Source of the DNA: Streptomyces chromofuscus
GTDB lineage: Bacteria; Actinomycetota; Actinomycetes; Streptomycetales; Streptomycetaceae
Direction: 5' to 3'
NCBI RefSeq assembly: GCF_015160875.1
Contig: NZ_CP063374.1
Coordinates: 2,480,001 to 2,544,000 of the forward strand
DNA: 64,000 nucleotides
A program made the position numbers and the translations under genes. Of the stretch, positions 37,785 to 45,330 are shown one piece after another. Position 1 is the stretch's first letter; every line of letters begins with the position of its first letter. The notes below the pieces were generated by a model. The model worked only from the letters and a program-made list of their open reading frames with translations, had not been told where the DNA came from and made no database searches.

Positions 37785-38963
37785 TCACCCGGGAATTCCC
37801 GCGGCGAGGAGTTCCACGAAACCGATGTCCTCGTTGGCGACGCCGAAGACCTCGGCCCGCAGGAGGGTCCGCTCCGCCCAGGCGCGGTGTGGCTTCACCT
37901 CGTTCATCTTGTTCGTGTACGCCGACCTCAGCACTCCGCCGCCCAGCTGTTCCGGCCGCAGGATGTCCTGCGCGTCGCTGAACTCCTCGTGACTGACGAC
38001 CGACAGCGCGTGCACGGGCAGGACGTGCGAGGGGTGGATGCAGGTCTTGCCGAGCAGACCGTTGGCCTGGTCCAGCGTAATCTCCCGCAGCAGCCCGTCC
38101 ATGGCGTGCTCGATCAGGTCCTCTCGCAGCTCTTCGGCCTGGCCCTCAAGGAAGGGGCTGCGCCGCAGCTGGGGCTTGAACATACGTTCCTGCACCCGGA
38201 AGTACTCCCACACCGGCCCGGTCACCGTGAACCCGGTGCCGTCGGCCCGCCCCAGCATGTTGACCACGTCGGCGATCACCGAGGCGACGATCTGGACGTC
38301 GTACGCGGTCATGTCGGGGGCCCTGCGCAGGCCGTAGGAGGAGCAGAAGTCGGTCACGCCGAGGCGGAGGGCGAGGACCCGGCCTCGGTACTTGTCGACG
38401 GCCCGGGAGATGCCCTCCAGGGTCTCCACCCGCGACTCGCGGTAGAGCAGCTCGGGGGACTCCAGGACCGGCATGGCGAAGAGCCGCCGTCCGCAGGCCG
38501 TCTCGGCGACGGAGAGGGCCTCCAGGAAGGGGATGCCGCGCTCCGCGGTGAACTTCGGGAGCACGAATCCGGACAGCAGCCGGACGTGGGGGCCGAGGCG
38601 GTGGACCAGGTCGGGAATCTGGTCGGGCGTGCGGACACGGATGAACAGCAGGGGGAGGTCGGGGCCGGTGCCGCGCGCGGCCAGGTCGGCGAGTTCGGCG
38701 AACTGGCCGACGAGATTCTCCTCACCGGCCATGACGTCCGCGTCACCGATCGAGTCCTCCAGACAGAGCACCATCGAGACCACGCCGCGGCTGGTCTGCT
38801 TGACGATGTCCTCGGCGAGCCGCGGCCTGGTGGCCGGGCTGTACAGGGTGGCACCCAGAGCCGCGGACAACAGCCGGGCCGGGGAGTCCGCGGTGAACTC
38901 GCACGGCTCCCGGTGGAAGAGGCGCTGCCGCACCTCAGGGGCGATGTGCCCGAAATGACGCAT
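37785..38963 (-). CDS. HpcH/HpaI-CitE-like aldolase of the Ter-linked module
   Basis: A 392-residue TIM-barrel enzyme. VSMVLCLEDSIGDAD (metal-binding acidic residues), GFVLPKFTAE, FAMPVLESPELLYRES and GKTCIHPSHVLPVHAL are the recognised signatures of the citrate lyase beta/HpcH group. It would cleave or form a C-C bond of a 3-hydroxy acid, possibly as CoA thioester, in a small-molecule pathway. ATG 38963 has GGGAAG 4 nt upstream; a longer reading frame to 39086 crosses the divergent promoter region and is rejected. It lies upstream of the PRTase gene on the same strand (88 nt), so both are probably in one operon, divergent from the TerD variant. Confidence 0.87.
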   Translation of the reverse strand: MRHFGHIAPEVRQRLFHREPCEFTADSPARLLSAALGATLYSPATRPRLAEDIVKQTSRGVVSMVLCLEDSIGDADVMAGEENLVGQFAELADLAARGTGPDLPLLFIRVRTPDQIPDLVHRLGPHVRLLSGFVLPKFTAERGIPFLEALSVAETACGRRLFAMPVLESPELLYRESRVETLEGISRAVDKYRGRVLALRLGVTDFCSSYGLRRAPDMTAYDVQIVASVIADVVNMLGRADGTGFTVTGPVWEYFRVQERMFKPQLRRSPFLEGQAEELREDLIEHAMDGLLREITLDQANGLLGKTCIHPSHVLPVHALSVVSHEEFSDAQDILRPEQLGGGVLRSAYTNKMNEVKPHRAWAERTLLRAEVFGVANEDIGFVELLAAGIPG

Positions 38964-39169
38964 ATAGCTTCCCAGCGGTGCTTGAGCGGCCAGAGATCCG
39001 GCTGAAGGTGGCCGGTAATAGTACGTAGAGATCCATGTCATGGGTTCCCGCCAGGCATGAATTTCAAGTAACACAAGGGCGGGCAAAGGTGTCTCCCGGT
39101 GCTGCGGGCGGTCCGGGACCCGTGTACCCCGCGTTGTCGTGAGCAGGACCGAGAGGGCAGGATGACCGC

Positions 39170-40048
39170 ATGACGCACGCGATGTTGAAGGGGTCGAACG
39201 TCCCGCTCGAAGCCACGACGGTGCGCGCCGTGCTGCGCTGGACGACCGGGCAGGGGGTCCCGGACGTCGACGCTTCTGCGCTGCTCCTGGGCCCTGACGG
39301 TCGTGTGCGCTCCGACGAGGACTTCGTCTTCTACAACCAGCCCCGGCACCCGTCCGGGAAGGTGTGGCGGCTCGGCAAGAAACGGGTGGCCGAGGGGCTG
39401 ACCGACACGATCCAGACGGATCTGTCCGGTGTCGAGTCCGACGTCAGCCAGATTCTTCTGGTCGCTTCGGCGGACGGGGTGGCGTTCGATCGCGTACGGT
39501 CACTGCGCATCCTGCTGTACGACGCGGCGGTGGCCGAGGGGGAGCCGCTTGCGCACTTCGACGTCAAGCCGGAGACCGGCGAGGAGACGGCGCTGATCTG
39601 CGGGGAGCTGTACCGGCGCGGTGAGGGCTGGAAGTTCCGGGCGCTCGGGGAGGGCTATTCGAACGGGCTGAAGGGGCTCGCGACCGACTTCGGGATCTCC
39701 GTGGACGAGGCGGAGGCCGCGGAGTCGGCGGGCGGCGACGGTACGTCCGCCGCGGCCCGGACGGCGCCCGAGGTGTCGCGACCGCTGCCGCCGGAGCAGC
39801 CGACTGCGGTGGTGCCGCAGCAGTCCGCGCAGCCGGCGTACGGCTATCCGCAGCAGCAGGAGCCCGCGGCGACGCAGCCGGCGTACGGCTATCCGCATCC
39901 GGCCGCCGACACCGGCTACGGCTACCCGCAGTCCGCGCCGCCGACCGCCCAGTCCGGCTACGGCTACCCGCCGCCGATCCCGGTGCCCTCGGCCCCGGAC
40001 CCCGACTTCCGGCTGCCGCCGCAGGGCCCTCAGTTCATCGGCCGCTGA
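39170..40048 (+). CDS. TerD-family protein with AYGYP-repeat tail
   Basis: A 292-residue protein. Residues 1-180 form a TerD domain (LKGSNVPL start, [49 protein letters not shown]). The calcium-loop signature [13 protein letters not shown] of the canonical TerDs is replaced by [14 protein letters not shown], so metal binding is probably changed or lost. Residues ~185-292 are Pro/Gln/Gly/Tyr-rich with repeated AYGYP/GYGYP units, a disordered tail likely to mediate self-association. ATG 39170 is used; ATG 39185 (MLKGSNV) is a second candidate. It is divergent from the aldolase gene. Confidence 0.85.
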   Translation: MTHAMLKGSNVPLEATTVRAVLRWTTGQGVPDVDASALLLGPDGRVRSDEDFVFYNQPRHPSGKVWRLGKKRVAEGLTDTIQTDLSGVESDVSQILLVASADGVAFDRVRSLRILLYDAAVAEGEPLAHFDVKPETGEETALICGELYRRGEGWKFRALGEGYSNGLKGLATDFGISVDEAEAAESAGGDGTSAAARTAPEVSRPLPPEQPTAVVPQQSAQPAYGYPQQQEPAATQPAYGYPHPAADTGYGYPQSAPPTAQSGYGYPPPIPVPSAPDPDFRLPPQGPQFIGR

Positions 40049-40457
40049 CACCGGCGCGCCGAAACGGCACCCCGACGCCTCGTACAGGCAACCCGTCGGC
40101 CGCCGGGACCGTCGCACAGGCGGCGTTCGGCGGTCGACGCTTTTGCGGCGGGTTGCCGGTCGGCGCCTGCTGATCGGCGGCGCCTGCTGATCGGGCGGCG
40201 CGGGCTGCCTGGGCGGGTGTCGGCGGGCGGGTCGCTTTCGTGGGGCTGCCGACAGCCGACGTGGTCGCTTGTGCGAGGGCATCGGCGGGCGGCGTGCCGC
40301 TCATTCGAGGGTTTTCGCGGGGGCGTGCCGCTCGCGCGACACGATGCCGACCGCCGACGTAAGCACCCCTGGGGCCGTCAGCCCCCCGCCCCACACACAA
40401 GTACCCCGCCAGCCATCAGCCCCCGCGCAACAAGCCGCACCCCCGCCCCGGTCCCCC
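40049..40457. other. Spacer with local repeats, no gene
   Basis: About 410 nt between the TerD variant and the TerA-like gene. GGCGCCTGCTGATCGG is repeated twice around 40160-40200 with shorter copies after it. Frames on both strands lack domains. There is no strong terminator, so both converging genes may overlap transcriptionally. Confidence 0.5.
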
Positions 40458-41195
40458 TCACCGCTGCGACTTGACCTTGTGCCCCCGCCCCCACTGCAGC
40501 CCCCACCCGTACAGCCGGTCCAGCTCCGCCTGGAATCCGTAGACGAACTTCACCTCGCGCCGCACCCACACCTCGTTCTTCACGTTCTCGATCATCACGA
40601 CCGCGCAGGAGCGGGCCTGGGGGTGGCGTTCGTCGAGGCCGATCTCGATGCGGGGGCCGTTGCTGGGGTAGAGCGTGACGATGGCGTGGGTGCGGTCGAA
40701 CGCGGGGGTCTGGTCGTAGATGTAGACGAAGACCAGCAGGCGCTTGATCGCCTCGCGGTGGTCCAGGTTGACGTAGATCGTCTCACCGGACGCCGAGCCG
40801 AACCGGTCGTCGCCGCTGAGCTTGACGTACGGCGGTGCGTTGACGTCGCCGAAGTAGCCGCCGAGCGGCTGTACGACGCCCTTGGTGCCGTCCTGGAGTT
40901 CGTACAGGCATCCCAGGTCGAGGTCGACGTTGACCATGCTCTGACTGTGGCCCATGACCTCCGGCGGCTTCAGCGCCTTGAAGGGGTGCCGCAGCAGGCT
41001 CTCCCGCTGGGGCCCGCCGATGTCGGAGCTGCGCATCCGCCAGGTCAGGTTGATGCGCAGATTCCCGGTCTCCGCCCCCTGCTTGGTGAGCGACACCTGG
41101 CTGTGCCGCTTGGTCAGCTCGATCGCGTTGCTGGCCGCGCTGCCCGAGTCGAACTCGGCCGCACGCCCACGCCAGAGCCCGTCAAACAAGCCCAT
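40458..41195 (-). CDS. TerA-like tellurium resistance protein
   Basis: A 245-residue protein of the TerD/TerA fold. A conserved N-terminal helix GLFDGLWRGRAAEFDSGS is followed by beta-rich TerA sequence: VNVDLDLGCLYELQDGTKG, SGDDRFGSASGETIYVNLDHRE, LLVFVYIYDQTP and VYGFQAELDRLYGWGLQWG. It is probably a cytoplasmic metal-linked protein working with TerD and DUF475 partners at the membrane. ATG 41195 follows a GGGGGCGGGA stretch; GTG 41219 is an in-frame alternative. It has its own promoter because a strong terminator at 41268-41309 separates it from the next gene upstream. Confidence 0.85.
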   Translation of the reverse strand: MGLFDGLWRGRAAEFDSGSAASNAIELTKRHSQVSLTKQGAETGNLRINLTWRMRSSDIGGPQRESLLRHPFKALKPPEVMGHSQSMVNVDLDLGCLYELQDGTKGVVQPLGGYFGDVNAPPYVKLSGDDRFGSASGETIYVNLDHREAIKRLLVFVYIYDQTPAFDRTHAIVTLYPSNGPRIEIGLDERHPQARSCAVVMIENVKNEVWVRREVKFVYGFQAELDRLYGWGLQWGRGHKVKSQR

Positions 41196-41267
41196 TCCCG
41201 CCCCCACACTCCCACTCACCGTGCCGTGCCGTGTTGCACGCGCCGCGCCCTGCCGGACAAGACCGAC

Positions 41268-41309
41268 GGGGCGGCCCCGAGGACATCAGTCGTCCTCGAC
41301 GGCCGCCCC
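41268..41309 (-). terminator. Terminator after the DUF475 gene
   Basis: A 9-bp outer stem GGGGCGGCC/GGCCGCCCC and an inner GAGGAC/GTCCTC stem with a small internal loop. On the minus strand it follows the DUF475 stop by 30 nt and precedes the TerA-like gene. Confidence 0.75.
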
Positions 41310-41338
41310 GCACAGAGCGTTCCTCACTCGAACGGGTG

Positions 41339-42475
41339 TCACACCCCGGACGAGACCTCAGTCTTGTCGTCCGAGCCGGCTTTTCCCTCGGCGGCCGCCA
41401 GCGCGCGGTTGCGGCGGACGGAGGACCAGAACGAGGCGGCGATCAGGACGACGCCGATGAGACCCGTGATGATCTCGCTGATCTCGTACTGGATCGTGAT
41501 CAGCAGGATCACCGCGAGCGCACCGATGGCGTAGTGCGCGCCGTGCTCCAGGTAGACGTAGTCGTCGAGGGTGCCCTGACGGACCAGGTAGACGGTCAGC
41601 GACCGGACGTACATGGCGCCGATGCCGAGGCCGAGGGCCATCAGCACGATGTCGTTGGTGATGGCGAACGCACCGATCACGCCGTCGAAGGAGAAGGACG
41701 CGTCCAGGACCTCGAGGTAGAGGAACATGAAGAACGCGGCCTTGCCGGCCAGCAGCATGACGGGCTTGCCGGTGCGCTTGGCCTCTTCCTCCTGCTCGTG
41801 TTCGCGTTCCTCCTCTTCCTCCAGCTTGTCCTCGAAGTAGCCGGAGAGACCGCCGACGATCATGTAGGTGATGAGGCCGGCGACGCCGGACAGCAGAACC
41901 GTCTCTGCCTTGTTCGCGGGCCCGGCGTGCAGGTGCGCGTGGGTGGCGAAGGTCGTGGCGGTGATCAGCAGCACGATCAGGGCGATGCAGACCGACAGCA
42001 TGTCGATCTTGCCCAGCTTGGCCAGCGGGCGCTCCAGCCAGCCCAGCCACTTGATCTCCCGGTCCTCGAAGATGAAGTCCAGGAAGATCATCAGCAGGAA
42101 CATGCCACCGAACGCGGCGATCGCCGGGTGGGCGTCGGTGACGAGTTCCTGGTAGCGCTCCTTGTCGGTCAGGGCGAGGTCGACGGCCTCGATCGGACCG
42201 AGTTGCGCGCTGACGGCGACGATGACCACGGGGAAGATCAGCCGCATGCCGAAGACGGCGATCAGAATGCCGATGGTGAGGAAGATGCGCTGCCAGAAGG
42301 CGTTCATCTTCTTCAGGATTCCGGCGTTGACCACTGCGTTGTCGAAGGACAGCGAGATCTCGAGGACGGAGAGGATCGCCACGATGCCGAAAGCGGTCCA
42401 CCCCCCGTAGAAGACCGCCGCGACGAGGCCGAGCGCGGTGACCGCGAACGACCAGCCGAAGGTTTTCAGAACCAC
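41339..42475 (-). CDS. DUF475 membrane protein (TerC-type)
   Basis: A 378-residue membrane protein with eight or nine helices. DNAVVNAGILKKM and SLSFDNAVV in the first helices, and VLDASFSFDGVIGAFAITNDIV in the seventh are the acidic intramembrane motifs shared with TerC and DUF475 relatives, which are thought to handle divalent metals such as Mn2+ or Ca2+. A long acidic cytoplasmic loop (EDKLEEEEEREHEQEEEAKR) may bind TerD proteins. GTG 42475 is used; the AAGGGA upstream is rather far. It lies 58 nt downstream of a TerD gene on the same strand, probably in one operon. Confidence 0.88.
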   Translation of the reverse strand: MVLKTFGWSFAVTALGLVAAVFYGGWTAFGIVAILSVLEISLSFDNAVVNAGILKKMNAFWQRIFLTIGILIAVFGMRLIFPVVIVAVSAQLGPIEAVDLALTDKERYQELVTDAHPAIAAFGGMFLLMIFLDFIFEDREIKWLGWLERPLAKLGKIDMLSVCIALIVLLITATTFATHAHLHAGPANKAETVLLSGVAGLITYMIVGGLSGYFEDKLEEEEEREHEQEEEAKRTGKPVMLLAGKAAFFMFLYLEVLDASFSFDGVIGAFAITNDIVLMALGLGIGAMYVRSLTVYLVRQGTLDDYVYLEHGAHYAIGALAVILLITIQYEISEIITGLIGVVLIAASFWSSVRRNRALAAAEGKAGSDDKTEVSSGV

Positions 42476-42533
42476 TGGCTACCCAATCCCTTGTGTACGG
42501 GGTGTACGGGTCTCCCCCGCGCCGCACCCGGCT

Positions 42534-43109
42534 TTACGAAACGTTGACCCCAAAGTCTAGAGCGATGCCCCTCAGCCCCGACGCGTACCCCTGTCCCACC
42601 GCCCGGAACTTCCATTCTCCCTGGTAGCGGTAGACCTCGCCGAAGATCATGGCGGTCTCCGTGGAGGCGTCCTCGCTGAGGTCGTAGCGGGCGAGCTCCT
42701 GGCCGTCGGCCTGGTTCACGACCCGGATGAAGGCATTGCTGACCTGGCCGAAGGTCTGGCCGCGCTCATCGGCCATGTGGATCGAGACCGGGAAGACGAT
42801 CTTGTCGCACTGGGCGGGGACCTTGGAGAGGTCGATGAGGATGGACTCGTCGTCGCCGTCGCCCTCACCGGTGAGGTTGTCACCGGTGTGCTCCACCGAG
42901 CCGTCCGGGCTCTTGAGCTGGTTGTAGAAGACGAACCACTCGTCGCCGAGCACCCGTCCGCTGCTGCACACCAGGGCGCTGGCGTCCAGGTCGAAGGGGG
43001 CTCCGGTGGTGGAGCGTGCGTCCCAGCCGAGCCCGACCATCACCTGAGTGAGGTTCGGCGCGGCCTTGGACAGGGAGACGTTGCCCCCCTTGGCGAGCGT
43101 GACGCCCAT
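42534..43109 (-). CDS. terD: TerD protein, canonical
   Basis: A 191-residue single-domain Ter[28 protein letters not shown], the calcium-loop motif [15 protein letters not shown] and C-terminal [26 protein letters not shown]. Two Ca2+ ions are bound in characterised relatives (KP-TerD), and these proteins are thought to link metal ions, membranes and stress. ATG 43109 has GGGGAGGA 8 nt upstream. It is transcribed with the DUF475 gene after a perfect 16-bp terminator that ends the second TerD unit, so the two canonical TerD genes are regulated apart. Confidence 0.95.
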   Translation of the reverse strand: MGVTLAKGGNVSLSKAAPNLTQVMVGLGWDARSTTGAPFDLDASALVCSSGRVLGDEWFVFYNQLKSPDGSVEHTGDNLTGEGDGDDESILIDLSKVPAQCDKIVFPVSIHMADERGQTFGQVSNAFIRVVNQADGQELARYDLSEDASTETAMIFGEVYRYQGEWKFRAVGQGYASGLRGIALDFGVNVS

Positions 43110-43154
43110 GATGCTGGTCCTCCCCTGGGTGCTGCCTGATGTGGTTGTCCTGCG

Positions 43155-43190
43155 CGTCCGGCGCCGCACGCAAACGTGCGGCGCCGGACG
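43155..43190 (-). terminator. Strong terminator between the two TerD genes
   Basis: A 16-bp perfect stem (CGTCCGGCGCCGCACG with CGTGCGGCGCCGGACG) with loop CAAA. It follows the upstream TerD stop by 20 nt on the minus strand. Confidence 0.88.
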
Positions 43191-43210
43191 GGCGAGGCGA
43201 AAAGGACGGC

Positions 43211-43786
43211 TCAGACGTTGACGCCGAAGTCCTGCGCGATGCCGCGCAGGCCGGAGGCGTACCCCTGGCCGATGGCGCGGAACTTCCACTCCGCGCCGTG
43301 CCGGTACAGCTCGCCGAAGACCATCGCGGTCTCGGTCGAGGCGTCCTCGGAGAGGTCGTACCGCGCGATCTCGGCGCCGCCGGCCTGGTTGACGACGCGG
43401 ATGAACGCGTTGCGGACCTGGCCGAAGGACTGCTGGCGGTTCTCGGCGTCGTAGATCGACACCGGGAAGACGATCTTCTCGATGTCGGCGGGGACGCCCG
43501 CGAGGTTGACCTTGATCTGCTCGTCGTCGCCCTCGCCCTCACCGGTGAGGTTGTCACCGGTGTGCTCGACCGAGCCGTCCGGGCTCTTGAGGTTGTTGAA
43601 GAAGATGAAGTGCTGGTCGTTGCTGACCTTGCCGGAGTTGTTCAGCAGCAGCGCGCTCGCGTCGAGGTCGAAGTCCGTGCCGGTCGTGGTGCGCACGTCC
43701 CACCCCAGACCGACGATGACCGCGGTCAGGCCCGGGGCCTCCTTGGTCAGCGATACGTTGCCGCCCTTGCTGAGGCTGACTCCCAC
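43211..43786 (-). CDS. terD: TerD protein, canonical (second copy)
   Basis: A 191-residue TerD ([76 protein letters not shown]). It is close to the neighbour at 42534 over its whole length, showing tandem duplication, but differs in charged surface residues. GTG 43786 aligns with the partner's ATG and has GGAGGG 4 nt upstream; the upstream ATG (MEGLVGV) would shift the domain. It forms its own transcription unit, ended by the 43155-43190 hairpin. Confidence 0.95.
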   Translation of the reverse strand: MGVSLSKGGNVSLTKEAPGLTAVIVGLGWDVRTTTGTDFDLDASALLLNNSGKVSNDQHFIFFNNLKSPDGSVEHTGDNLTGEGEGDDEQIKVNLAGVPADIEKIVFPVSIYDAENRQQSFGQVRNAFIRVVNQAGGAEIARYDLSEDASTETAMVFGELYRHGAEWKFRAIGQGYASGLRGIAQDFGVNV

Positions 43787-43900
43787 GAGTCCCTCCATTG
43801 GTGTCCGGGGGCGGGAAGCCCCGTCGTGCGTTGGTATCGGATCAAACGAGTCGATCCTAGTGACGGGTTCCCGGCCGTAGCAGGCCTTGGGACCGAACAA

Positions 43901-44359
43901 TCACAGGGTGTCGAGTGCCTTGACGTACTCGTTCAGGTCACGGGCGTCCGGCAGGCCGTTGACGACGGTCCAGCGGACCACGCCCTCCTTGTCGATGACG
44001 AAGGTGCCGCGCAGCGCGCAGCCCTTGTCCTCGGCGAAGACGCCGTAGGCGCGGCTGACCTCGCCGTGCGGCCAGAAGTCGCTGAGCAGCGGGTACTCCA
44101 GGCGCTCCTGCTCGGCGAAGACGCGCAGGGTGTGGATGGAGTCGTTGGAGACGGCGAGCACCTGGGTGTCGCGGTCGGCGAACTGCGGCAGGTTGTCCCC
44201 GACCTCGCACAGCTCGCCGGTGCACACGCCGGTGAAGGCGAAGGGGTAGAAGATCAGCACGACGTTCTTCTCGCCGCGGAAGTCGGAGAGCTGCACGGCC
44301 CGCCCGTGGTTGTCCTTCAGCGCGAAGTCGGGGGCCTTGTCGCCGACCTGGATGGCCAT
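43901..44359 (-). CDS. Peroxiredoxin (AhpE-like)
   Basis: A 152-residue thiol peroxidase of the AhpC/TSA superfamily. The peroxidatic site is [16 protein letters not shown] (peroxidatic Cys in TGVCT, second Cys in ELCEV), with the Arg of the family in [14 protein letters not shown] downstream. AhpE-like enzymes use one or two cysteines; CTGELC with only three residues between could be an intramolecular pair. It should reduce peroxides in the cytoplasm, and its position beside the Ter genes fits an oxidative-stress neighbourhood. ATG 44359 is preceded by AAGGGA 7 nt upstream. Confidence 0.93.
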   Translation of the reverse strand: MAIQVGDKAPDFALKDNHGRAVQLSDFRGEKNVVLIFYPFAFTGVCTGELCEVGDNLPQFADRDTQVLAVSNDSIHTLRVFAEQERLEYPLLSDFWPHGEVSRAYGVFAEDKGCALRGTFVIDKEGVVRWTVVNGLPDARDLNEYVKALDTL

Positions 44360-44414
44360 CGTCGTCCCTTCGGTGGGCTGTTCGAGTGGACACCACCCTA
44401 CGCAGCATCACCGG

Positions 44415-44458
44415 CGAACGTGGGACGGGCCGACATCCGTCGGCCCGTCCCACGTTCG
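44415..44458 (-). terminator. Terminator of the DUF3052 gene
   Basis: A 20-bp perfect stem (44415-44434 with 44439-44458) with the four-base loop ATCC, 8 nt beyond the DUF3052 stop. It is one of three perfect 20-bp hairpins in this window. Confidence 0.88.
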
Positions 44459-44466
44459 ACGAACGG

Positions 44467-44904
44467 TCACCGCTTGGACTTCGCCGCCTTCGGCGTCGCG
44501 AGGCGGCTGCCGCTCCAGTCCTTGCCGACGCTGACGCTCTTGGACGCGGTCAGCCCTGCCGTCGTCGCGGCTTCCGAGATGTCGCTCGGCTCCACGTACC
44601 CCGACCGGCCGGTCTTCGGCGTGAGGAGCAGGATCGCGCCGCCTTCCTCGATGTACGTGGTGGCATCCACCAGCGCATCCGTCAGGTCGCCGTCGTCGTC
44701 ACGGAACCACAGCACAACGGCGTCGGCCACGTCGTCAAAGTCCTCGTCCATCAGGTCGCCCTCGATGGCTTCCTCAATGGCCTCGCGGAGCTCCTGGTCG
44801 ACGTCGTCGTCGTAGCCGATCTCCTGGACCACCTGCCCGGGCTGGAACCCCAGCCTGGCGGCAGGGTTCGTCCGCTCCTCCGCGTGGTCCGCGGTCGCGC
44901 TCAC
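44467..44904 (-). CDS. DUF3052 protein
   Basis: A 145-residue acidic protein (LGFQPGQVVQEIGYDDDVDQEL, ALVDATTYIEEGGAILLLTPKTG, KDWSGSRL) with no enzymatic motif, typical of a family that in actinobacteria sits beside aceE. Its alternating helix-strand pattern resembles SMI1/KNR4-free ferredoxin-like folds, but the function is not known. GTG 44904 is chosen because AGGAGG lies 6 nt upstream; a longer in-frame start at 44922 lacks a site. It is transcribed away from aceE. Confidence 0.88.
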   Translation of the reverse strand: MSATADHAEERTNPAARLGFQPGQVVQEIGYDDDVDQELREAIEEAIEGDLMDEDFDDVADAVVLWFRDDDGDLTDALVDATTYIEEGGAILLLTPKTGRSGYVEPSDISEAATTAGLTASKSVSVGKDWSGSRLATPKAAKSKR

Positions 44905-45330
44905 GGGTTGCCTCCTGATCATGTCTTGGATGTGGGTACCCCCTGCTCGTCAAGAACTCGGGGGAATCTCAGCCACGCGCGTGCGCGAAGCATTGGCCGT
45001 AGTCCACACGGGCGGGGCGGATCGCGCAAGTACCCGGCGGTTCGGACCGCCGAAACGGTGACGATCCCGGCCGTGTCGCCGCAACTCCCTGCATGCCGTC
45101 GAGACCCATGGTGACGTACACCACACCTATCTGCCCCGTATGTACGTTTGGGAATCATCCCTGGGTACGAGATTCGAATGGCCCTGCGTCCACCGCCGGC
45201 CCGGACCCGACCAAGGGTCATCGTTACCTCTCGGTAGAGGTGACGTTTGCAGCCCCGAGGTACACGATGGGGAACGGTGCAGGCTTACCGAAAACCCTCG
45301 ATAATCGCCCTCTGACAGGTAAGGAACAGC
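44905..45330. other. Divergent regulatory spacer upstream of aceE
   Basis: 426 nt between the divergent DUF3052 and aceE genes, with no gene. GATAAT at 45300-45305, 26 nt before the aceE GTG, is the best -10 candidate for aceE; the -35 at the right distance is poor. The stretch near 45120-45260 (TACGTTTGGG, GTGACGTTTGC) may hold activator sites. Confidence 0.5.

Noticed and set aside
34080..43786. Classical tellurite-resistance operon terZABCDEF
   Set aside because: Gene order and orientations differ, TerB/TerZ are not seen, and the linked PRTase and aldolase point to a wider metabolic role.
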